A stretch of 64,000 bases of DNA from Acuticoccus yangtzensis (GCF_001927245.1 NZ_MJUX01000003.1:1-64000); one strand, 5' to 3'. Positions 9,163-18,368 are shown, numbered from the stretch's first letter. A program made the numbers and translations. The notes: generated by a model not told the origin, from the sequence alone.

Positions 9163-9763
9163 GGACCCGACGATGAAGCCGCCCGGCCCCGCCGTCAATC
9201 GACGTGCGTGCCGCAGGGGCCCCATCCCGCCGGCCCTACACCCACGCGCATCCGTCGCTGAGACACACGCGGCCACCGAGAGCCAGATCGCCGCTGCAAG
9301 GCTTCGGCTGGTGCCGTGAGTTGCCTGCGTCGAGAAATCCGGCGCGGGTGTCGCGGAACGCTCGCCCTGTCGGCGGGAAGGTCGGGCCCGGCGCGTTTCC
9401 GACGCCGCGATGCAGGTCGTGCTTGTTTCGTCCTGCGGGACCACCAATCGGTGATGCGCTGCGCCTATCGCACGGTCGCCGGACGGCTATCGGGCGGGTT
9501 TGACGCACCAAAGCGCGGGAGAACCGTTCAGGTTGGCGAAGCACGGGAGGCTATAGCGAGGGCCAATGGCGGAGGGAGAAGGTCTGGCAGCCAACGTTCT
9601 CCGCGTCTTACCATATGGAACAGCCACGATGTTTTTCGACTGCTCCACTTCGGCTTAAGTCGCATCCCCGTCAGAATGCTTCTTTCAGGATCAGTGCAAT
9701 ATGTCACCCTTCTCGAACAAGGCGCTGAGGCATCTCGACGTAACGAAATAGCCGATCGACCAC
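9163..9763. other. Gene-poor stretch
   Basis: About 600 bp between two leftward genes. Open frames exist on both strands, but none has a credible ribosome site, domain or composition. The part near 9600-9760 is more AT-rich. Nothing could be supported here. Confidence 0.5.
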
Positions 9764-10774
9764 TCACGGTTCAAAAATTCTGAATCTTTCTCTGTACTGC
9801 GCTGGTGTGAGGCTTGTGAGCTTCAGGAACGTCTTTCGGAACGCGCTCGTGTCGGCGTAGCCGACGCTCCAGGCGACGCGATCGACCGGCGTAGTTGTGC
9901 GCTCCAGCGCCTCCCGGGCCTTTGCGATCCGGACCTGCTGTAGGTAGTCGTTCGGTCCGTGCCCTGTGGCCGCCTTGAAGCGGCGCAGGAAGGTGCGCTC
10001 CGTCATCCCGGCAATACCGTGAAGCTCACTGATTTTGATTTGAGATGCAGCGTGTGCGTGCAGGTGGTGCTGGATGCGCAGGATCGCCTCGTCGCCGTGG
10101 TTGAATCGCGGAGTGAACTGCGCGAACAGCAGCTGGCTTCCCCGTGGCGGGTCGATCACCAGGAATCGGGCGGTCGATAACATTGTGGCGGGGCCGAGAA
10201 GGCGCTCCACAAGCGTGAGGCCGAGATCGGCCCAAGCGAGGATCCCGCCGGCCGTGATGATGTCGCCGTCATCGAGGACCACATGCTCTGCAGCGAGCTT
10301 CACCTTGGGGAACTGGGCGCCGAGATCCGCTGCGAACGCCCAATGCGTGGTCGCTCGGCGACCGTCGATCAGCCCGGTTGCAGCAAGCATGAATGCCCCT
10401 GCGCAAACCGAGCAGAGCGTCGCGCCCTTGCCGTGCAGCGCCGTCAGCCATTCCGTCGCAACGGGGCTCGATGCCATCTTTCTCGGCACGATTAGGCTCG
10501 GCGGTGCGATGACATGGGTGATGGCATGCGTGCCGGCCTGACTGTCCCACACGCATTCCATTCCAGCATCGGTGGGGCGCCAGTGGCTGACGCGGATCGG
10601 GAGTGTGCCCGCCGCCTCGGAGGCGATCCTGAAGACGTCGGTGAGGCCGTAGACGGCAGAGAGCTGACAGTCCGGATAGATCAGCAAGGCGATTTCCGCG
10701 CTCGCCGCTGTCCGCGGCGGCTGTGTCGGTTTCGCCCTGCTATTTGTCCGTTCCGCCACGCGCGAGCGTCCCAT
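9764..10774 (-). CDS. GlxA-type AraC family transcriptional regulator
   Basis: A 336-residue regulator with an N-terminal DJ-1/PfpI-like amidotransferase fold (about 27-190, beginning IALLIYPDCQLSAVYGLTDV, with a Cys in LCSVCAGAF) and a C-terminal AraC pair of helix-turn-helix motifs (about 230-330; MTERTFLRRFKAATG and VGYADTSAFRKTF). Members of this family control diverse catabolic or stress genes. The gene is divergent from the exported hydrolase at 10817 across only 42 bp, so that gene is the likely target. The gap holds a short inverted repeat, CTTAG-N6-CTAAG (10781-10796), which could be an operator. Confidence 0.88.
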   Translation of the reverse strand: MGRSRVAERTNSRAKPTQPPRTAASAEIALLIYPDCQLSAVYGLTDVFRIASEAAGTLPIRVSHWRPTDAGMECVWDSQAGTHAITHVIAPPSLIVPRKMASSPVATEWLTALHGKGATLCSVCAGAFMLAATGLIDGRRATTHWAFAADLGAQFPKVKLAAEHVVLDDGDIITAGGILAWADLGLTLVERLLGPATMLSTARFLVIDPPRGSQLLFAQFTPRFNHGDEAILRIQHHLHAHAASQIKISELHGIAGMTERTFLRRFKAATGHGPNDYLQQVRIAKAREALERTTTPVDRVAWSVGYADTSAFRKTFLKLTSLTPAQYRERFRIFEP

Positions 10775-10816
10775 TGAGCACTTAGCTCTGTCTAAGCGAA
10801 ATCGAGGGGATCGACG

Positions 10817-11755
10817 ATGCCGCTCAAGGTCAACCGGCGCTCATTGATGTTGACGGCCGCAGCGACCGCCGTCGCGGCGGCCCTGCCGCGCCCCATCCAC
10901 GCTCAGACACAAGGAGACTTCACCATGGCGACGATCGAAACACGCGACGGAACGGAAATCTTCTACAAGGACTGGGGACCGAAGGACGCGCAGCCCGTGG
11001 TCTTCCACCACGGCTGGCCGCTTTCGAGCGACGATTGGGACAACCAGATGCTGGTCTTCCTGGCGAACGGTTACCGGGTCATCGCCCATGACCGGCGCGG
11101 CCACGGCCGCTCCGAGCAGGTCTCGGGCGGGCATGACATGGACCATTACGCCGCCGACGTCGCGGATCTCGCCGCAGCGCTCGACCTGCGCAACGCGGTC
11201 CACATCGGTCACTCGACCGGCGGCGGCGAGGTTGCGCGCTACGTGGCGGGAGCCGAGGCGGGGCGTGTGGCGAAGGCTGCGTTACTCGGCGCCGTTCCGC
11301 CCGTGATGGTGCAGTCGGAGGCGAACCCGGACGGCATCCCGAAGGAGGTGTTCGACGGCTTCCGCGCCGCACTGACGGCAAACCGTGCGCAGTTCTACCG
11401 CGACGTGCCGTCCGGGCCGTTCTACGGCTTCAACCGCGACGGTGCCGAAGTCAGCCAGGGCTTGATCGACAACTGGTGGCGGCAGGGCATGGCCGGCGGT
11501 GCGAAGGCTCACTACGATGGGATCGCGGCCTTCTCCGAGACCGACTTCACGCAGGATCTGCAGTCGATCACGGTGCCGGTGCTGATCCTTCACGGCGAGG
11601 ACGACCAGATCGTCCCGATCGAGAATTCGGCGCACAAGGCGATCAAGCTCCTGCGGAACGGCGAGCTGAAGACCTATCCGGGCCTGTCGCATGGCTTCTT
11701 TGCCACGCATCCCGATGTCGTGAATGCGGACCTTCTGGCGTTTGCCCGGAAGTGA
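10817..11755 (+). CDS. Alpha/beta hydrolase of the non-heme chloroperoxidase family, Tat-type leader
   Basis: A 312-residue alpha/beta hydrolase. A leader of about 30 residues has RRSLMLTAAATAVAAALP, a plausible Tat signal. The core begins MATIETRDGTEIFYKDWG. The nucleophile is Ser133 in GHSTGGG, with the acid near Asp262 (HGEDDQ) and the base at His292 (LSHGFF), as in bacterial non-heme haloperoxidases and esterases. Two starts are well supported: ATG 10817 after GAGGGG, and an internal ATG at 10925 after AAGGAG, which would yield a leaderless cytoplasmic form. A paralogue with the same layout lies at 42126-43148. The real substrate is unknown. Confidence 0.88.
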   Translation: MPLKVNRRSLMLTAAATAVAAALPRPIHAQTQGDFTMATIETRDGTEIFYKDWGPKDAQPVVFHHGWPLSSDDWDNQMLVFLANGYRVIAHDRRGHGRSEQVSGGHDMDHYAADVADLAAALDLRNAVHIGHSTGGGEVARYVAGAEAGRVAKAALLGAVPPVMVQSEANPDGIPKEVFDGFRAALTANRAQFYRDVPSGPFYGFNRDGAEVSQGLIDNWWRQGMAGGAKAHYDGIAAFSETDFTQDLQSITVPVLILHGEDDQIVPIENSAHKAIKLLRNGELKTYPGLSHGFFATHPDVVNADLLAFARK

Positions 11756-11763
11756 GCAGTGCC

Positions 11764-11792
11764 CGGGTCCTCGTCCTGACGGCGAGGACCCG
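11764..11792. terminator. Bidirectional hairpin between convergent genes
   Basis: A perfect 10-bp stem CGGGTCCTCG/CGAGGACCCG with a nine-base loop, between the stop of the rightward hydrolase (11755) and the stop of the leftward cytochrome (11803). There is no long T run, so its efficiency is uncertain. Confidence 0.6.
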
Positions 11793-11802
11793 AGACCGCG
11801 GG

Positions 11803-12348
11803 TCAGTCTTGCGGCGCGACGAAGCGGAAGACCGGCGCGGGTGCGGGGGTGTCGACACCCGGTCCGGCCGGCGGTGGCACCTGATGGTCGACCGGCTCGA
11901 GCGATTGGAGGTAGGCGGCAAGGGCCGCGGCGTCTCCGTCGGTGAGGTGCGCGTAGTTTGCGAAGGGCATGGCGGGCGCCAGAATCCGGCCGTCCGGCCG
12001 CTTGCCCGATCGGATCGCGGCCATGATGTCGACGGTCGTCCAGCCGCCGAGGCCGGTGTCGTGAGGCGTAAGGTTGGGTGGCCAAAATGCGCCGAGCCCC
12101 GGAACCTCGAACCCGACCGTCCCCCCGGAAAGGCCGGCGCCGGGGAGGGGCACACCGTTTGCGTCCCGCGGCGCATGGCACCCGCCGCAGTCCATGATCG
12201 AAGCGAGATATCTGCCGCGGTCCACATCCGGTGTCTGTGCGCCGGCGGGCGATGCGGCGAGGATCAGGAGCGCCGACGCCGCCAAACGGCGAGCGATGTC
12301 GGGCCTTCTGATTTTGCCAGGAGCGTTCAAGCAGTCTGCGGGTTTCAT
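11803..12348 (-). CDS. Exported c-type cytochrome
   Basis: A 181-residue protein with a signal peptide (LAASALLILAASPAGAQ), one heme c site (CGGCH, about residues 54-58) and a likely axial Met in the APAMPFANYAHLTD region. This pattern matches the single-heme cytochromes that serve as electron acceptors of periplasmic dehydrogenases or form one domain of alcohol dehydrogenase subunits. The C-terminus is Pro-rich. It is convergent with the hydrolase at 10817 and lies downstream of the LysR gene on the same strand. Its redox partner is not evident nearby. Confidence 0.85.
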   Translation of the reverse strand: MKPADCLNAPGKIRRPDIARRLAASALLILAASPAGAQTPDVDRGRYLASIMDCGGCHAPRDANGVPLPGAGLSGGTVGFEVPGLGAFWPPNLTPHDTGLGGWTTVDIMAAIRSGKRPDGRILAPAMPFANYAHLTDGDAAALAAYLQSLEPVDHQVPPPAGPGVDTPAPAPVFRFVAPQD

Positions 12349-12465
12349 TGCACGTCCTTTCGCCGGTGAGGTCGATCGGACCTGAGCCTTCTCGAATGCC
12401 GCCGGATGTCAGAACGCCGGCGTCTCGTTTCGGCTGAAACGGTTGTGGCGCGCCAGCCAGACCCT

Positions 12466-13362
12466 TTATCGCCGGCCGAGGTCGCGGGCGAGGGCGAGGA
12501 AGGCCTTCATCGCGGCGGATGCGTTGCGGCGGCCGGGGTAATAAAGGCAAAGGTCCGCGAGCGGCGGTGTCCAGTCTTCCAGGACGCGCACGAGATCGCC
12601 TGCCGCAATGTCGGCCCGGACGTTGGCTTCCATGAAGTAGCCGAGGCCGACACCGTCGAGCACCGCACTGCGCGCCAGCGACGCTTCGTCGAGCGTGAGC
12701 GGACCCGTGACGTCCACGTCCGCCGTTTGTCCATCCTTCTCGAAATGCCATCGGTAGAGGGCGCCGTTCGGCAGGCGGACGCGGATGCAGCGGTGGCCGG
12801 GTAGATCGGCCGGCGTGCGCGGCTGGGCGTGCGCCTCGAAATAGGCCGGCGACCCCACCACCGCGGCGCGCTGCGGGAGGCCGAGCGGCACGGCGATCAT
12901 GTCGCTCGGCACGAGGTTGCGGGCCCGCACGCCGAGGTCGAACCCTTCCGAGACGATGTCCACCAGCCGGCCCTCGGTCACGAGATCGACGTGCACCTCC
13001 GGATATCGCCGGATGAAGGCGAGAATGAGCGGTGCGAGGATCTCGCGCGCCGCGGTCGCGAACGTGTTGATGCGCAGTGTTCCAGACGGTGTCGCCTGCT
13101 GCGAGCGTGCCGCATCCATCGCCGCCCGGATGTCTTCGAGCGGGGCGGCGATCTCGTCGACGAACGCGCGGCCGGCGCCGGTCAGCGAAACGCTGCGGGT
13201 GGTGCGATTGAAGAGCCGCACACCCAGATCGGCCTCCAGCTTCGCGACCACGTTGCTGAGTGCGGTGGTGGACATCCCGAGGTCTGCCGCAGCGGCACGA
13301 AACGAGCCCCTCCGCGCGATGGCGAGAACGGCGTGAAGGTCATTGAGCGCCGGCCGATACAT
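12466..13362 (-). CDS. LysR family transcriptional regulator
   Basis: A 298-residue LysR regulator. The N-terminal winged helix (about 5-62) contains [25 protein letters not shown] and [15 protein letters not shown]; the C-terminal part is the usual substrate-binding co-inducer domain. It is divergent from the SnoaL-like/SDR gene pair at 13468-14567 across about 105 bp that contain a perfect inverted repeat, so it probably regulates that pair. Confidence 0.92.
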   Translation of the reverse strand: MYRPALNDLHAVLAIARRGSFRAAAADLGMSTTALSNVVAKLEADLGVRLFNRTTRSVSLTGAGRAFVDEIAAPLEDIRAAMDAARSQQATPSGTLRINTFATAAREILAPLILAFIRRYPEVHVDLVTEGRLVDIVSEGFDLGVRARNLVPSDMIAVPLGLPQRAAVVGSPAYFEAHAQPRTPADLPGHRCIRVRLPNGALYRWHFEKDGQTADVDVTGPLTLDEASLARSAVLDGVGLGYFMEANVRADIAAGDLVRVLEDWTPPLADLCLYYPGRRNASAAMKAFLALARDLGRR

Positions 13363-13394
13363 TGTTGCGAAATCCGCAATGTCTCATCCCGATT

Positions 13395-13413
13395 CATCCC
13401 GCTAAACGGGATG
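13395..13413. promoter_or_regulatory. Candidate LysR operator
   Basis: A perfect 7-bp inverted repeat CATCCCG-CTAAA-CGGGATG. An additional direct half-site (CATCCCG) sits ten bases to the left at 13385-13391. Its place in the divergent region between the LysR gene and its putative targets fits an autoregulatory LysR site. No experimental support. Confidence 0.6.
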
Positions 13414-13467
13414 GCTGTCGACCCTTAATTCCGATGCTCAAGCAGAGAGACGGAAGGGATACGACTC

Positions 13468-13791
13468 ATGAAACTGCCATCGCCGATCAAGACGTACTTC
13501 GACGCCGACGGGAAAGCCGACGGAGCCGCGCCGATGAGCGCGTTCGCGATGGACGCCGTCGTCGAGGATGAGGGGAAGACCTACCGCGGCTCAGACGCCA
13601 TCGAGACATGGTGGCGGGCCGCCAAAGCGAAGACCGAACACACCGCGGAGCCTTTCGCCATCGCGCAAAAGGGTGACGTCACCGAGGTGCAGGCGAAGGT
13701 CGCCGGCAACTTCCCCGGCAGTCCCGCCAATCTGACGTTCGCCTTCCGTGTTGCGGATGGGGCCATCACCCGGCTCCGGATCGGCGCATGA
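13468..13791 (+). CDS. SnoaL/NTF2-like small protein
   Basis: A 107-residue protein with the compact alpha+beta cone layout of the SnoaL/NTF2 superfamily: an early helix (IKTYFDADG), then an acidic strand [10 protein letters not shown] and the repeated-strand region ending [15 protein letters not shown]. Such proteins act as small isomerases, hydrolases or ligand binders; the substrate cannot be told. Its stop overlaps the start of the SDR gene (ATGA), so the two are probably co-translated and share a pathway. Confidence 0.75.
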   Translation: MKLPSPIKTYFDADGKADGAAPMSAFAMDAVVEDEGKTYRGSDAIETWWRAAKAKTEHTAEPFAIAQKGDVTEVQAKVAGNFPGSPANLTFAFRVADGAITRLRIGA

Positions 13792-14567
13792 GCGGGTTTC
13801 TGACGCTTGAAGGTCGCCGCGCGGTGGTGACGTCCGGCACGCGCGGTGCGGGGGCGGCGACCGTGGCCCTGTTCCGCGAGCTCGGCGCCACCGTGCTGAC
13901 CTCCGCACGCCGGAGGCCGGAAGACATGCCGGAGGAGATGTTCGTCGCCGCCGACCTCACGACGCCGGAGGGATGTGCCACGCTGGCGAAGGAAGCCCGA
14001 GCGCGGCTCGGTAGCGTCGACATCCTCGTCCACATGCTCGGCGGCTCATCGGCGCCGGCCGGCGGATTTGCCGTGCTGGGTGACGCGGAGTGGGCCGCAG
14101 AGATCGACCTCAACCTCATGGCCGCCGTCAGGCTCGACAGAGCGCTGGTGCCGGCCATGGCAGAGGAGGGAGAGGGCGTGGTGATCCACGTCAGCTCGAT
14201 CCAGCGCCAGCTTCCTCTGCCGCAGTCCACCACCGCCTACGCCGCGGCAAAGGCGGCGCTGTCCGCCTACAGCAAGGCCCTGTCCAAGGAGGTTTCGCCG
14301 AAAGGCGTCCGCGTCCTGCGCGTCGCGCCGGGCTGGATTGCGACCGAATCCTCGCTGGAGCTCGCCGAGAGGCTTGCGCAGGAGGCCGGCACCGACCTCG
14401 AAGGCGGCAAGCGCATCATCATGGACGGGCTGGGCGGCATTCCGATCGGCCGCCCGTCTGCGCCGGAAGAGGTGGCGAGCTTGATCGCCTTTCTCGCGTC
14501 GGAGAGGGCGGCGACGATCACCGGCGCCGAATACGTCATCGACGGCGGCACCATCCCGACGGTCTGA
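13788..14567 (+). CDS. Short-chain dehydrogenase/reductase
   Basis: A 259-residue classical SDR. The nucleotide-binding motif is TSGTRGAG (about 16-23), a variant of TGxxxGxG. The catalytic Ser is in HVSSIQRQ, and Tyr and Lys are in the [10 protein letters not shown] motif. The C-terminal [12 protein letters not shown] matches the family. It should reduce or oxidise an alcohol/ketone with NAD(P). It forms a two-gene unit with the SnoaL-like protein, and the divergent LysR gene is the likely regulator. Confidence 0.9.
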   Translation: MSGFLTLEGRRAVVTSGTRGAGAATVALFRELGATVLTSARRRPEDMPEEMFVAADLTTPEGCATLAKEARARLGSVDILVHMLGGSSAPAGGFAVLGDAEWAAEIDLNLMAAVRLDRALVPAMAEEGEGVVIHVSSIQRQLPLPQSTTAYAAAKAALSAYSKALSKEVSPKGVRVLRVAPGWIATESSLELAERLAQEAGTDLEGGKRIIMDGLGGIPIGRPSAPEEVASLIAFLASERAATITGAEYVIDGGTIPTV

Positions 14568-14594
14568 ACGATGCCGCACTCCGGAACGCGAGGC

Positions 14595-15467
14595 TCAGTA
14601 GGGCCACATCGGGATGGGCGGTTCGACGGGCGGTCCGAACGCGCGTTCGAGCCATCGCATCAGGTGTGGCGAGAGGGGATCCGGCTCCTCCAGCGATGCG
14701 ATGTGCCCGGCGCGGGGGAGTGCCACGAACTCGGCGTCCATCGCGCTCGCCATCGCCTTGCCCTCGGCGATGGTGCGGGACCTGTCCTCGCCGCTCGCGA
14801 TGACGAGGCGCGGCATCCTGAGCGCGCCGACGGCGGCGAGGCGATCCTCCCGGCCGAAGATCAGCTTGCCAAGCGGAACGATGCTGTCGAGGAGGCGCTC
14901 GGGGTGCCAGCCGAGAAGTCGGGCGCCGAAGTCGGCCATGAGGCGGGGCGAGCGCTCTTCCTGCGCCGGAGAGAAGAAGAGCTGCGCGACCGCCTCTGCG
15001 ACGGCAAGCGGCACGCATCCGGCGGCCTCGACGGTGCGCAGCAAGGCGTCATAGCGGGCGCGGGTGGGTTCGGGTTCGGGCGTCAGCGCGCTGTTGATCA
15101 GCGCCACGCCGGCGACACGGTCGGGCGCCATGAGGGCGAGCTCGGCCGCCCACATCGCACCCACCGAAAGGCCGACGACCGCGAACCGACGGATCTTCAT
15201 GCGGTCCATCAGCAGGAGATGATGCTCGGCAAGGTCGCGCATCGTCGTGCCGGCGGGAAGCGGGCCGGACCCGCCGTGGCCCCACAGATCCGGCGCGAAC
15301 ACGCGGTAGCGGCCGGCGAGCATCTCCATCTGCGGCCGCCACATCTCCCCGTCCCAGAGGTAGCTGTGGCCGAGGAGCACGGCATCGCCGGCGCCGGCCT
15401 CCCTGACGTGCATGTGCGAGCGCGCGATGGAGGCCGTGAATTTTGCTCGTTTGGAATTGCAGAACAT
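14595..15467 (-). CDS. Alpha/beta hydrolase
   Basis: A 290-residue hydrolase. HSYLWDGEMW forms the oxyanion-hole region, the nucleophile Ser is in VGLSVGAMWA, and the probable acid and base are in ASGEDRS and RAGHIASLEEP. The start at 15467 is preferred because of AGGA about eight bases upstream; the in-frame sequence further upstream looks non-coding. It converges on the SDR gene with a 27-bp gap. It is one of five alpha/beta hydrolases in the window; the substrate is unknown. Confidence 0.85.
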   Translation of the reverse strand: MFCNSKRAKFTASIARSHMHVREAGAGDAVLLGHSYLWDGEMWRPQMEMLAGRYRVFAPDLWGHGGSGPLPAGTTMRDLAEHHLLLMDRMKIRRFAVVGLSVGAMWAAELALMAPDRVAGVALINSALTPEPEPTRARYDALLRTVEAAGCVPLAVAEAVAQLFFSPAQEERSPRLMADFGARLLGWHPERLLDSIVPLGKLIFGREDRLAAVGALRMPRLVIASGEDRSRTIAEGKAMASAMDAEFVALPRAGHIASLEEPDPLSPHLMRWLERAFGPPVEPPIPMWPY

Positions 15468-15735
15468 CGAGATCTTCCTGATCCGCCCTGTGAAGATCTC
15501 AAGGTGGCGACGATCGGTTACACGCCCGCACTCGATCCGGGCCGCAATGGTTACAGCCGAAACCTTCCGCGACCGGATGCTGTGCAACACACGAGTGATT
15601 ACAGAGGCAATACGCATCACCGGAACAGAAACACTGAGAACACACCGGGCCTCCAGCTAAGGCGGCAGCGGATCGACCCGTCGCGCTTTGCCAAGCAGGC
15701 GGCGACATCCGTGCCGATCCCAATGGAGTTCTCCG

Positions 15736-15999
15736 ATGAACGTGAAGACCCTGACACTCGTCGCGATGTCCGCCCCGGTGCGGCAGACACCGTCGCACAC
15801 CACCGCGCTCAGCCGCGTCCGCGCTCGGCTGCGCGATTTCTGGCGCGCCAGCCGGGAACGGGCGCGCCAGCGGCGCCAGGCCCGCCGCACGGCGGCCGCG
15901 CTGGAGCACCTCAGCCCGCGGGAGCTTCGCGACATCGGCCTCGTGCGCCTCAGCGACGCGCGCCGGACGCGCTACGTCAGTCACCCCGAGTTCGGCTAG
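15736..15999 (+). CDS. DUF1127 protein
   Basis: An 87-residue, very basic protein ending with the DUF1127 signature LSPRELRDIGLVRL. The N-terminal half is an Arg-rich helix. In alphaproteobacteria, DUF1127 proteins are small and Arg-rich; some affect RNA stability or phosphate and carbon metabolism, but a role for this one is not known. The start is chosen at the ATG after GGAG at 15725; an upstream in-frame ATG lacks a ribosome site. Confidence 0.8.
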   Translation: MNVKTLTLVAMSAPVRQTPSHTTALSRVRARLRDFWRASRERARQRRQARRTAAALEHLSPRELRDIGLVRLSDARRTRYVSHPEFG

Positions 16000-16104
16000 C
16001 CGAGACGCGGCCGCACGCCCTCAAACATGGGCTGGCGGCCGCCGCACACGCAGTCCGGCAACAGGATTTACTCGGTGGCCGGGACGCCGGACGAGGCGCT
16101 CTCC

Positions 16105-16258
16105 GCGCCTCTCGGCTCGCCCGCCTGTGATGAACGTTCGTCGCCAGCCGCTGCGTGCGCTTGTGGAACGTCGCGGGGCGGACGCTGACGCGGTGTTCGC
16201 GCTCGGCACCTCCAAGCCGCCCCTCCGTCCGAAGCGTACGCACGATCCTGACCTCAAT
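16105..16258 (-). pseudogene. Relic of an acdR-type Lrp/AsnC regulator
   Basis: The leftward reading IEVRIVRTLRTEGRL, with later RVSVRPATFHKRTQRL, lines up with [15 protein letters not shown] and [16 protein letters not shown] of the intact Lrp-type regulator at 22636-23109. Only the N-terminal helix-turn-helix is left; the frame then degenerates and there is no effector domain. Together with the acdS relic at 16419 it preserves the divergent acdR-acdS arrangement, so this is a decayed second copy of that locus. Confidence 0.75.
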
Positions 16259-16418
16259 CCGGCCAGAAAGAATCTTCCATACTTTGGCGCATTATCGATG
16301 GATTTAGGATGATTTGTGCGGATGCGCGATATGTAGACGAAATTTTCAATTCAACTTAGAGAATACCTTTCAAACGAAAAGGTCTACTCTCCACCTATTC
16401 TCGAGACGAGGCTTTTCG

Positions 16419-16619
16419 ATGCCGCTACTCACTCCGCCTGACCGCAACCCGCTCACCTCCGGCCCTGCGTCGACGGAGCGTCCTCCGCACTTGCCGGGTG
16501 CAATCGGCGGGTCGATGGAGATCTGGGCAAAGTGCGGTCACTGCAAGTCCAGCCACCCCCTTGGCGGCAGAAGGCTCGAGTCCATCATACCGGTGAGACG
16601 CAGTCATGGACAGACTTGA
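16419..16619 (+). pseudogene. acdS: Relic of ACC deaminase acdS, N-terminal fragment
   Basis: The 66-residue reading MPLLTPPDRNPLTSGPASTE, with GAIGGSMEIWAK, is clearly related to the acdS start at 23248 ([25 protein letters not shown] replaced by DAIGG). The lysine of the GGNK motif that binds pyridoxal phosphate has become GGRR, and the frame ends after the first fifth of the enzyme. The upstream 70 bp (16351-16418) also match those before the other acdS start, including an imperfect CTTTCAAACGAAAAG palindrome. The tail overlaps the start of the response regulator gene. Confidence 0.8.
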
Positions 16620-17403
16620 CGATCGGACGGCCCCTCATCGGGCGGGCGCACGCGCCATGACCGGACTTGCAGGCGACATGCCGCAGCGCACCGGCTCCCT
16701 TCTCGTCGTTGACGACGATGAGACGATCCTGCGCATGATGGTCGACTTCCTGGGTGACAACGGCTTCTCCGTCCTGTCCGCGGCGAGCCGGGCGGAGATG
16801 CGCCGCCACCTCACCCATGCGCAGGTCAGCCTCGTCATTCTGGACGTACAGCTTGGCCAGGACGACGGATTCGATGTCCTGCGCGAGATCCGCTCCGGCT
16901 CGGACGTTCCGGTCGTGATCCTCACCGGCCACCGCCGCGACGAGATCGACCGCGTGGTCGGTCTTGAGCTCGGCGCCGACGATTACCTCACGAAGCCGTT
17001 TTCGCTCCGGGAGCTGATGGCGCGCATCCGCGCGATCCTGCGCCGGCAGGAATTCGGACGCACTCAGCGAAACCGCGATCCGGAGCGGGGAGGCTATCGC
17101 TTCGCGGGCTGGCAGCTGGCGCGGCGCCACCGCCGGCTCACCGACCCGTCCGGCAACCTCGTGCCGCTCACCAAGGGCGAATACACGCTCCTCCACGCGT
17201 TTCTGGAGTCGCCTCAGCGGCCGCTGTCGCGCGAGCGGCTGCTACAGGTGACGCGAGTGCACGAGGATGTCTTCGACCGCAGCATCGACGTGCAGGTGCT
17301 GCGGTTGCGCCGCAAGCTCGAAGCGGACCCGAGCGCGCCGCAGATGATCCTCACCGAACGCGGGATCGGCTATGTCTTCGCCGCCCGCGTCGAGCCGTTC
17401 TGA
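16606..17403 (+). CDS. VirG-like OmpR-family response regulator
   Basis: A regulator of up to 265 residues. The receiver domain begins SLLVVDDDETILRMM, with the phospho-Asp in LVILDVQLGQDDG and the Lys in DYLTKPFS. The C-terminal winged helix has LTKGEYTLLHAFLESP, SIDVQVLRLRRKLEADP and ERGIGYVF. The wording is close to VirG of Agrobacterium. The start is uncertain: 16606, 16657 and 16678 are all in frame, and the first overlaps the acdS relic. The stop overlaps the next gene (TGATG). With the kinase at 18365 it makes a two-component pair. Confidence 0.88.
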   Translation: MDRLDDRTAPHRAGARAMTGLAGDMPQRTGSLLVVDDDETILRMMVDFLGDNGFSVLSAASRAEMRRHLTHAQVSLVILDVQLGQDDGFDVLREIRSGSDVPVVILTGHRRDEIDRVVGLELGADDYLTKPFSLRELMARIRAILRRQEFGRTQRNRDPERGGYRFAGWQLARRHRRLTDPSGNLVPLTKGEYTLLHAFLESPQRPLSRERLLQVTRVHEDVFDRSIDVQVLRLRRKLEADPSAPQMILTERGIGYVFAARVEPF

Positions 17404-18368
17404 TGCGCGATCGCGGTTGGCGGTGGGCCTGCGTTGCCCTCGCGGCCTTGACGGGCGCTGGCCTGATCTGGACCCGTGATGGCGTCGGCGACGCTTCGGC
17501 GCAGCCTCAGCCGGCGGGCGGCGCCGCCTTGGAGCCGATCGCGCCCCTTCCGGCCGAGCCCTGGCTCGACGAGGCGCGCGTCGCCCTCGGCGAGCGCCTC
17601 TTCCACGACACCCGGCTGTCCGGCTCCGGCACGCTGAGCTGCGCCTCATGCCACGACCTCGCGACCAACGGCGCGAGCGCCGCGGAGCTGGACACAGGCG
17701 ATGCCGGCGACATGCTCGCCGTGAACACGCCGACGATATTCAACGTCGCACACAACTACCGTCTCGGCTGGGAGGGGCGCTTCCGAGACCCCGCCCGGCA
17801 CGCCGTGGCACTCATCGAGAACCCGCGCATCATGGGGGCGTCCCTCCCGGCCGTCGTGGAGCGGTTGAGAGCGGATGGCGCGCTCACTGCCGCCTTCCGC
17901 AGCGCCTACGGGCAAAACATCAATGCCGCCAACGTCGTGGACGCGCTGGTCGAGTTCGAGCGCTCGCTCGCAACACCAAACGCGCCCTTCGACCGCTGGC
18001 TGAAGGGCGAGACGGATGCGCTCTCCGAGATCGAGTTCGAGGGTTATCGGCTCTTCAAGTCGACGGGCTGCTCGTCATGCCACCAGGGAATTGCCGTCGG
18101 CGCGAATCTCTTCCAGCGGCAGGGCGTGTTCCAGCCCCTCGTTCCGCCGCCGCCCGACATTGTGCGGGTCCCCGGCCTTCGCAATGTCGCGGCCACTGCG
18201 CCCTATTTCCACGACGGCAGCGCGGCGACGCTCGCCGAGGCGGTGCACCGGATGGCGCGGGCGCAGCTCAATGCATCGCTGTCGGACGAAGAGGTCGACA
18301 AGGTGGTCGCCTTTCTGAGGACGCTGACGGGTGAGTATCGCGGCGTTCCGGTCCATCCGGCCCCATGA
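17403..18368 (+). CDS. Di-heme cytochrome c peroxidase (CcpA/MauG family)
   Basis: A 321-residue exported protein with a signal peptide or anchor (about 8-28) and two heme c sites, CASCH at about 80-84 and CSSCH at about 223-227. Other family landmarks include NTPTIFNVAHN and the C-terminal VPGLRNVAATAPYFHDGS. Members reduce hydrogen peroxide with electrons from small cytochromes, or, as in MauG, modify a protein. It is coupled on both sides by overlapping start/stop codons to a response regulator and a sensor kinase, which suggests a function linked to that signalling pair. Confidence 0.9.
   Translation: MRDRGWRWACVALAALTGAGLIWTRDGVGDASAQPQPAGGAALEPIAPLPAEPWLDEARVALGERLFHDTRLSGSGTLSCASCHDLATNGASAAELDTGDAGDMLAVNTPTIFNVAHNYRLGWEGRFRDPARHAVALIENPRIMGASLPAVVERLRADGALTAAFRSAYGQNINAANVVDALVEFERSLATPNAPFDRWLKGETDALSEIEFEGYRLFKSTGCSSCHQGIAVGANLFQRQGVFQPLVPPPPDIVRVPGLRNVAATAPYFHDGSAATLAEAVHRMARAQLNASLSDEEVDKVVAFLRTLTGEYRGVPVHPAP

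Noticed and set aside
9560-9585. CAATGGCGGAGGGAGA resembling the tRNA-Ser attachment sequence
   Set aside because: Only about nine consecutive bases of the 17-bp core match, and no integrase or second copy is nearby.
16127-16312. Small rightward open frame of 61 codons
   Set aside because: It lies opposite the acdR relic and has no ribosome site or conserved pattern.
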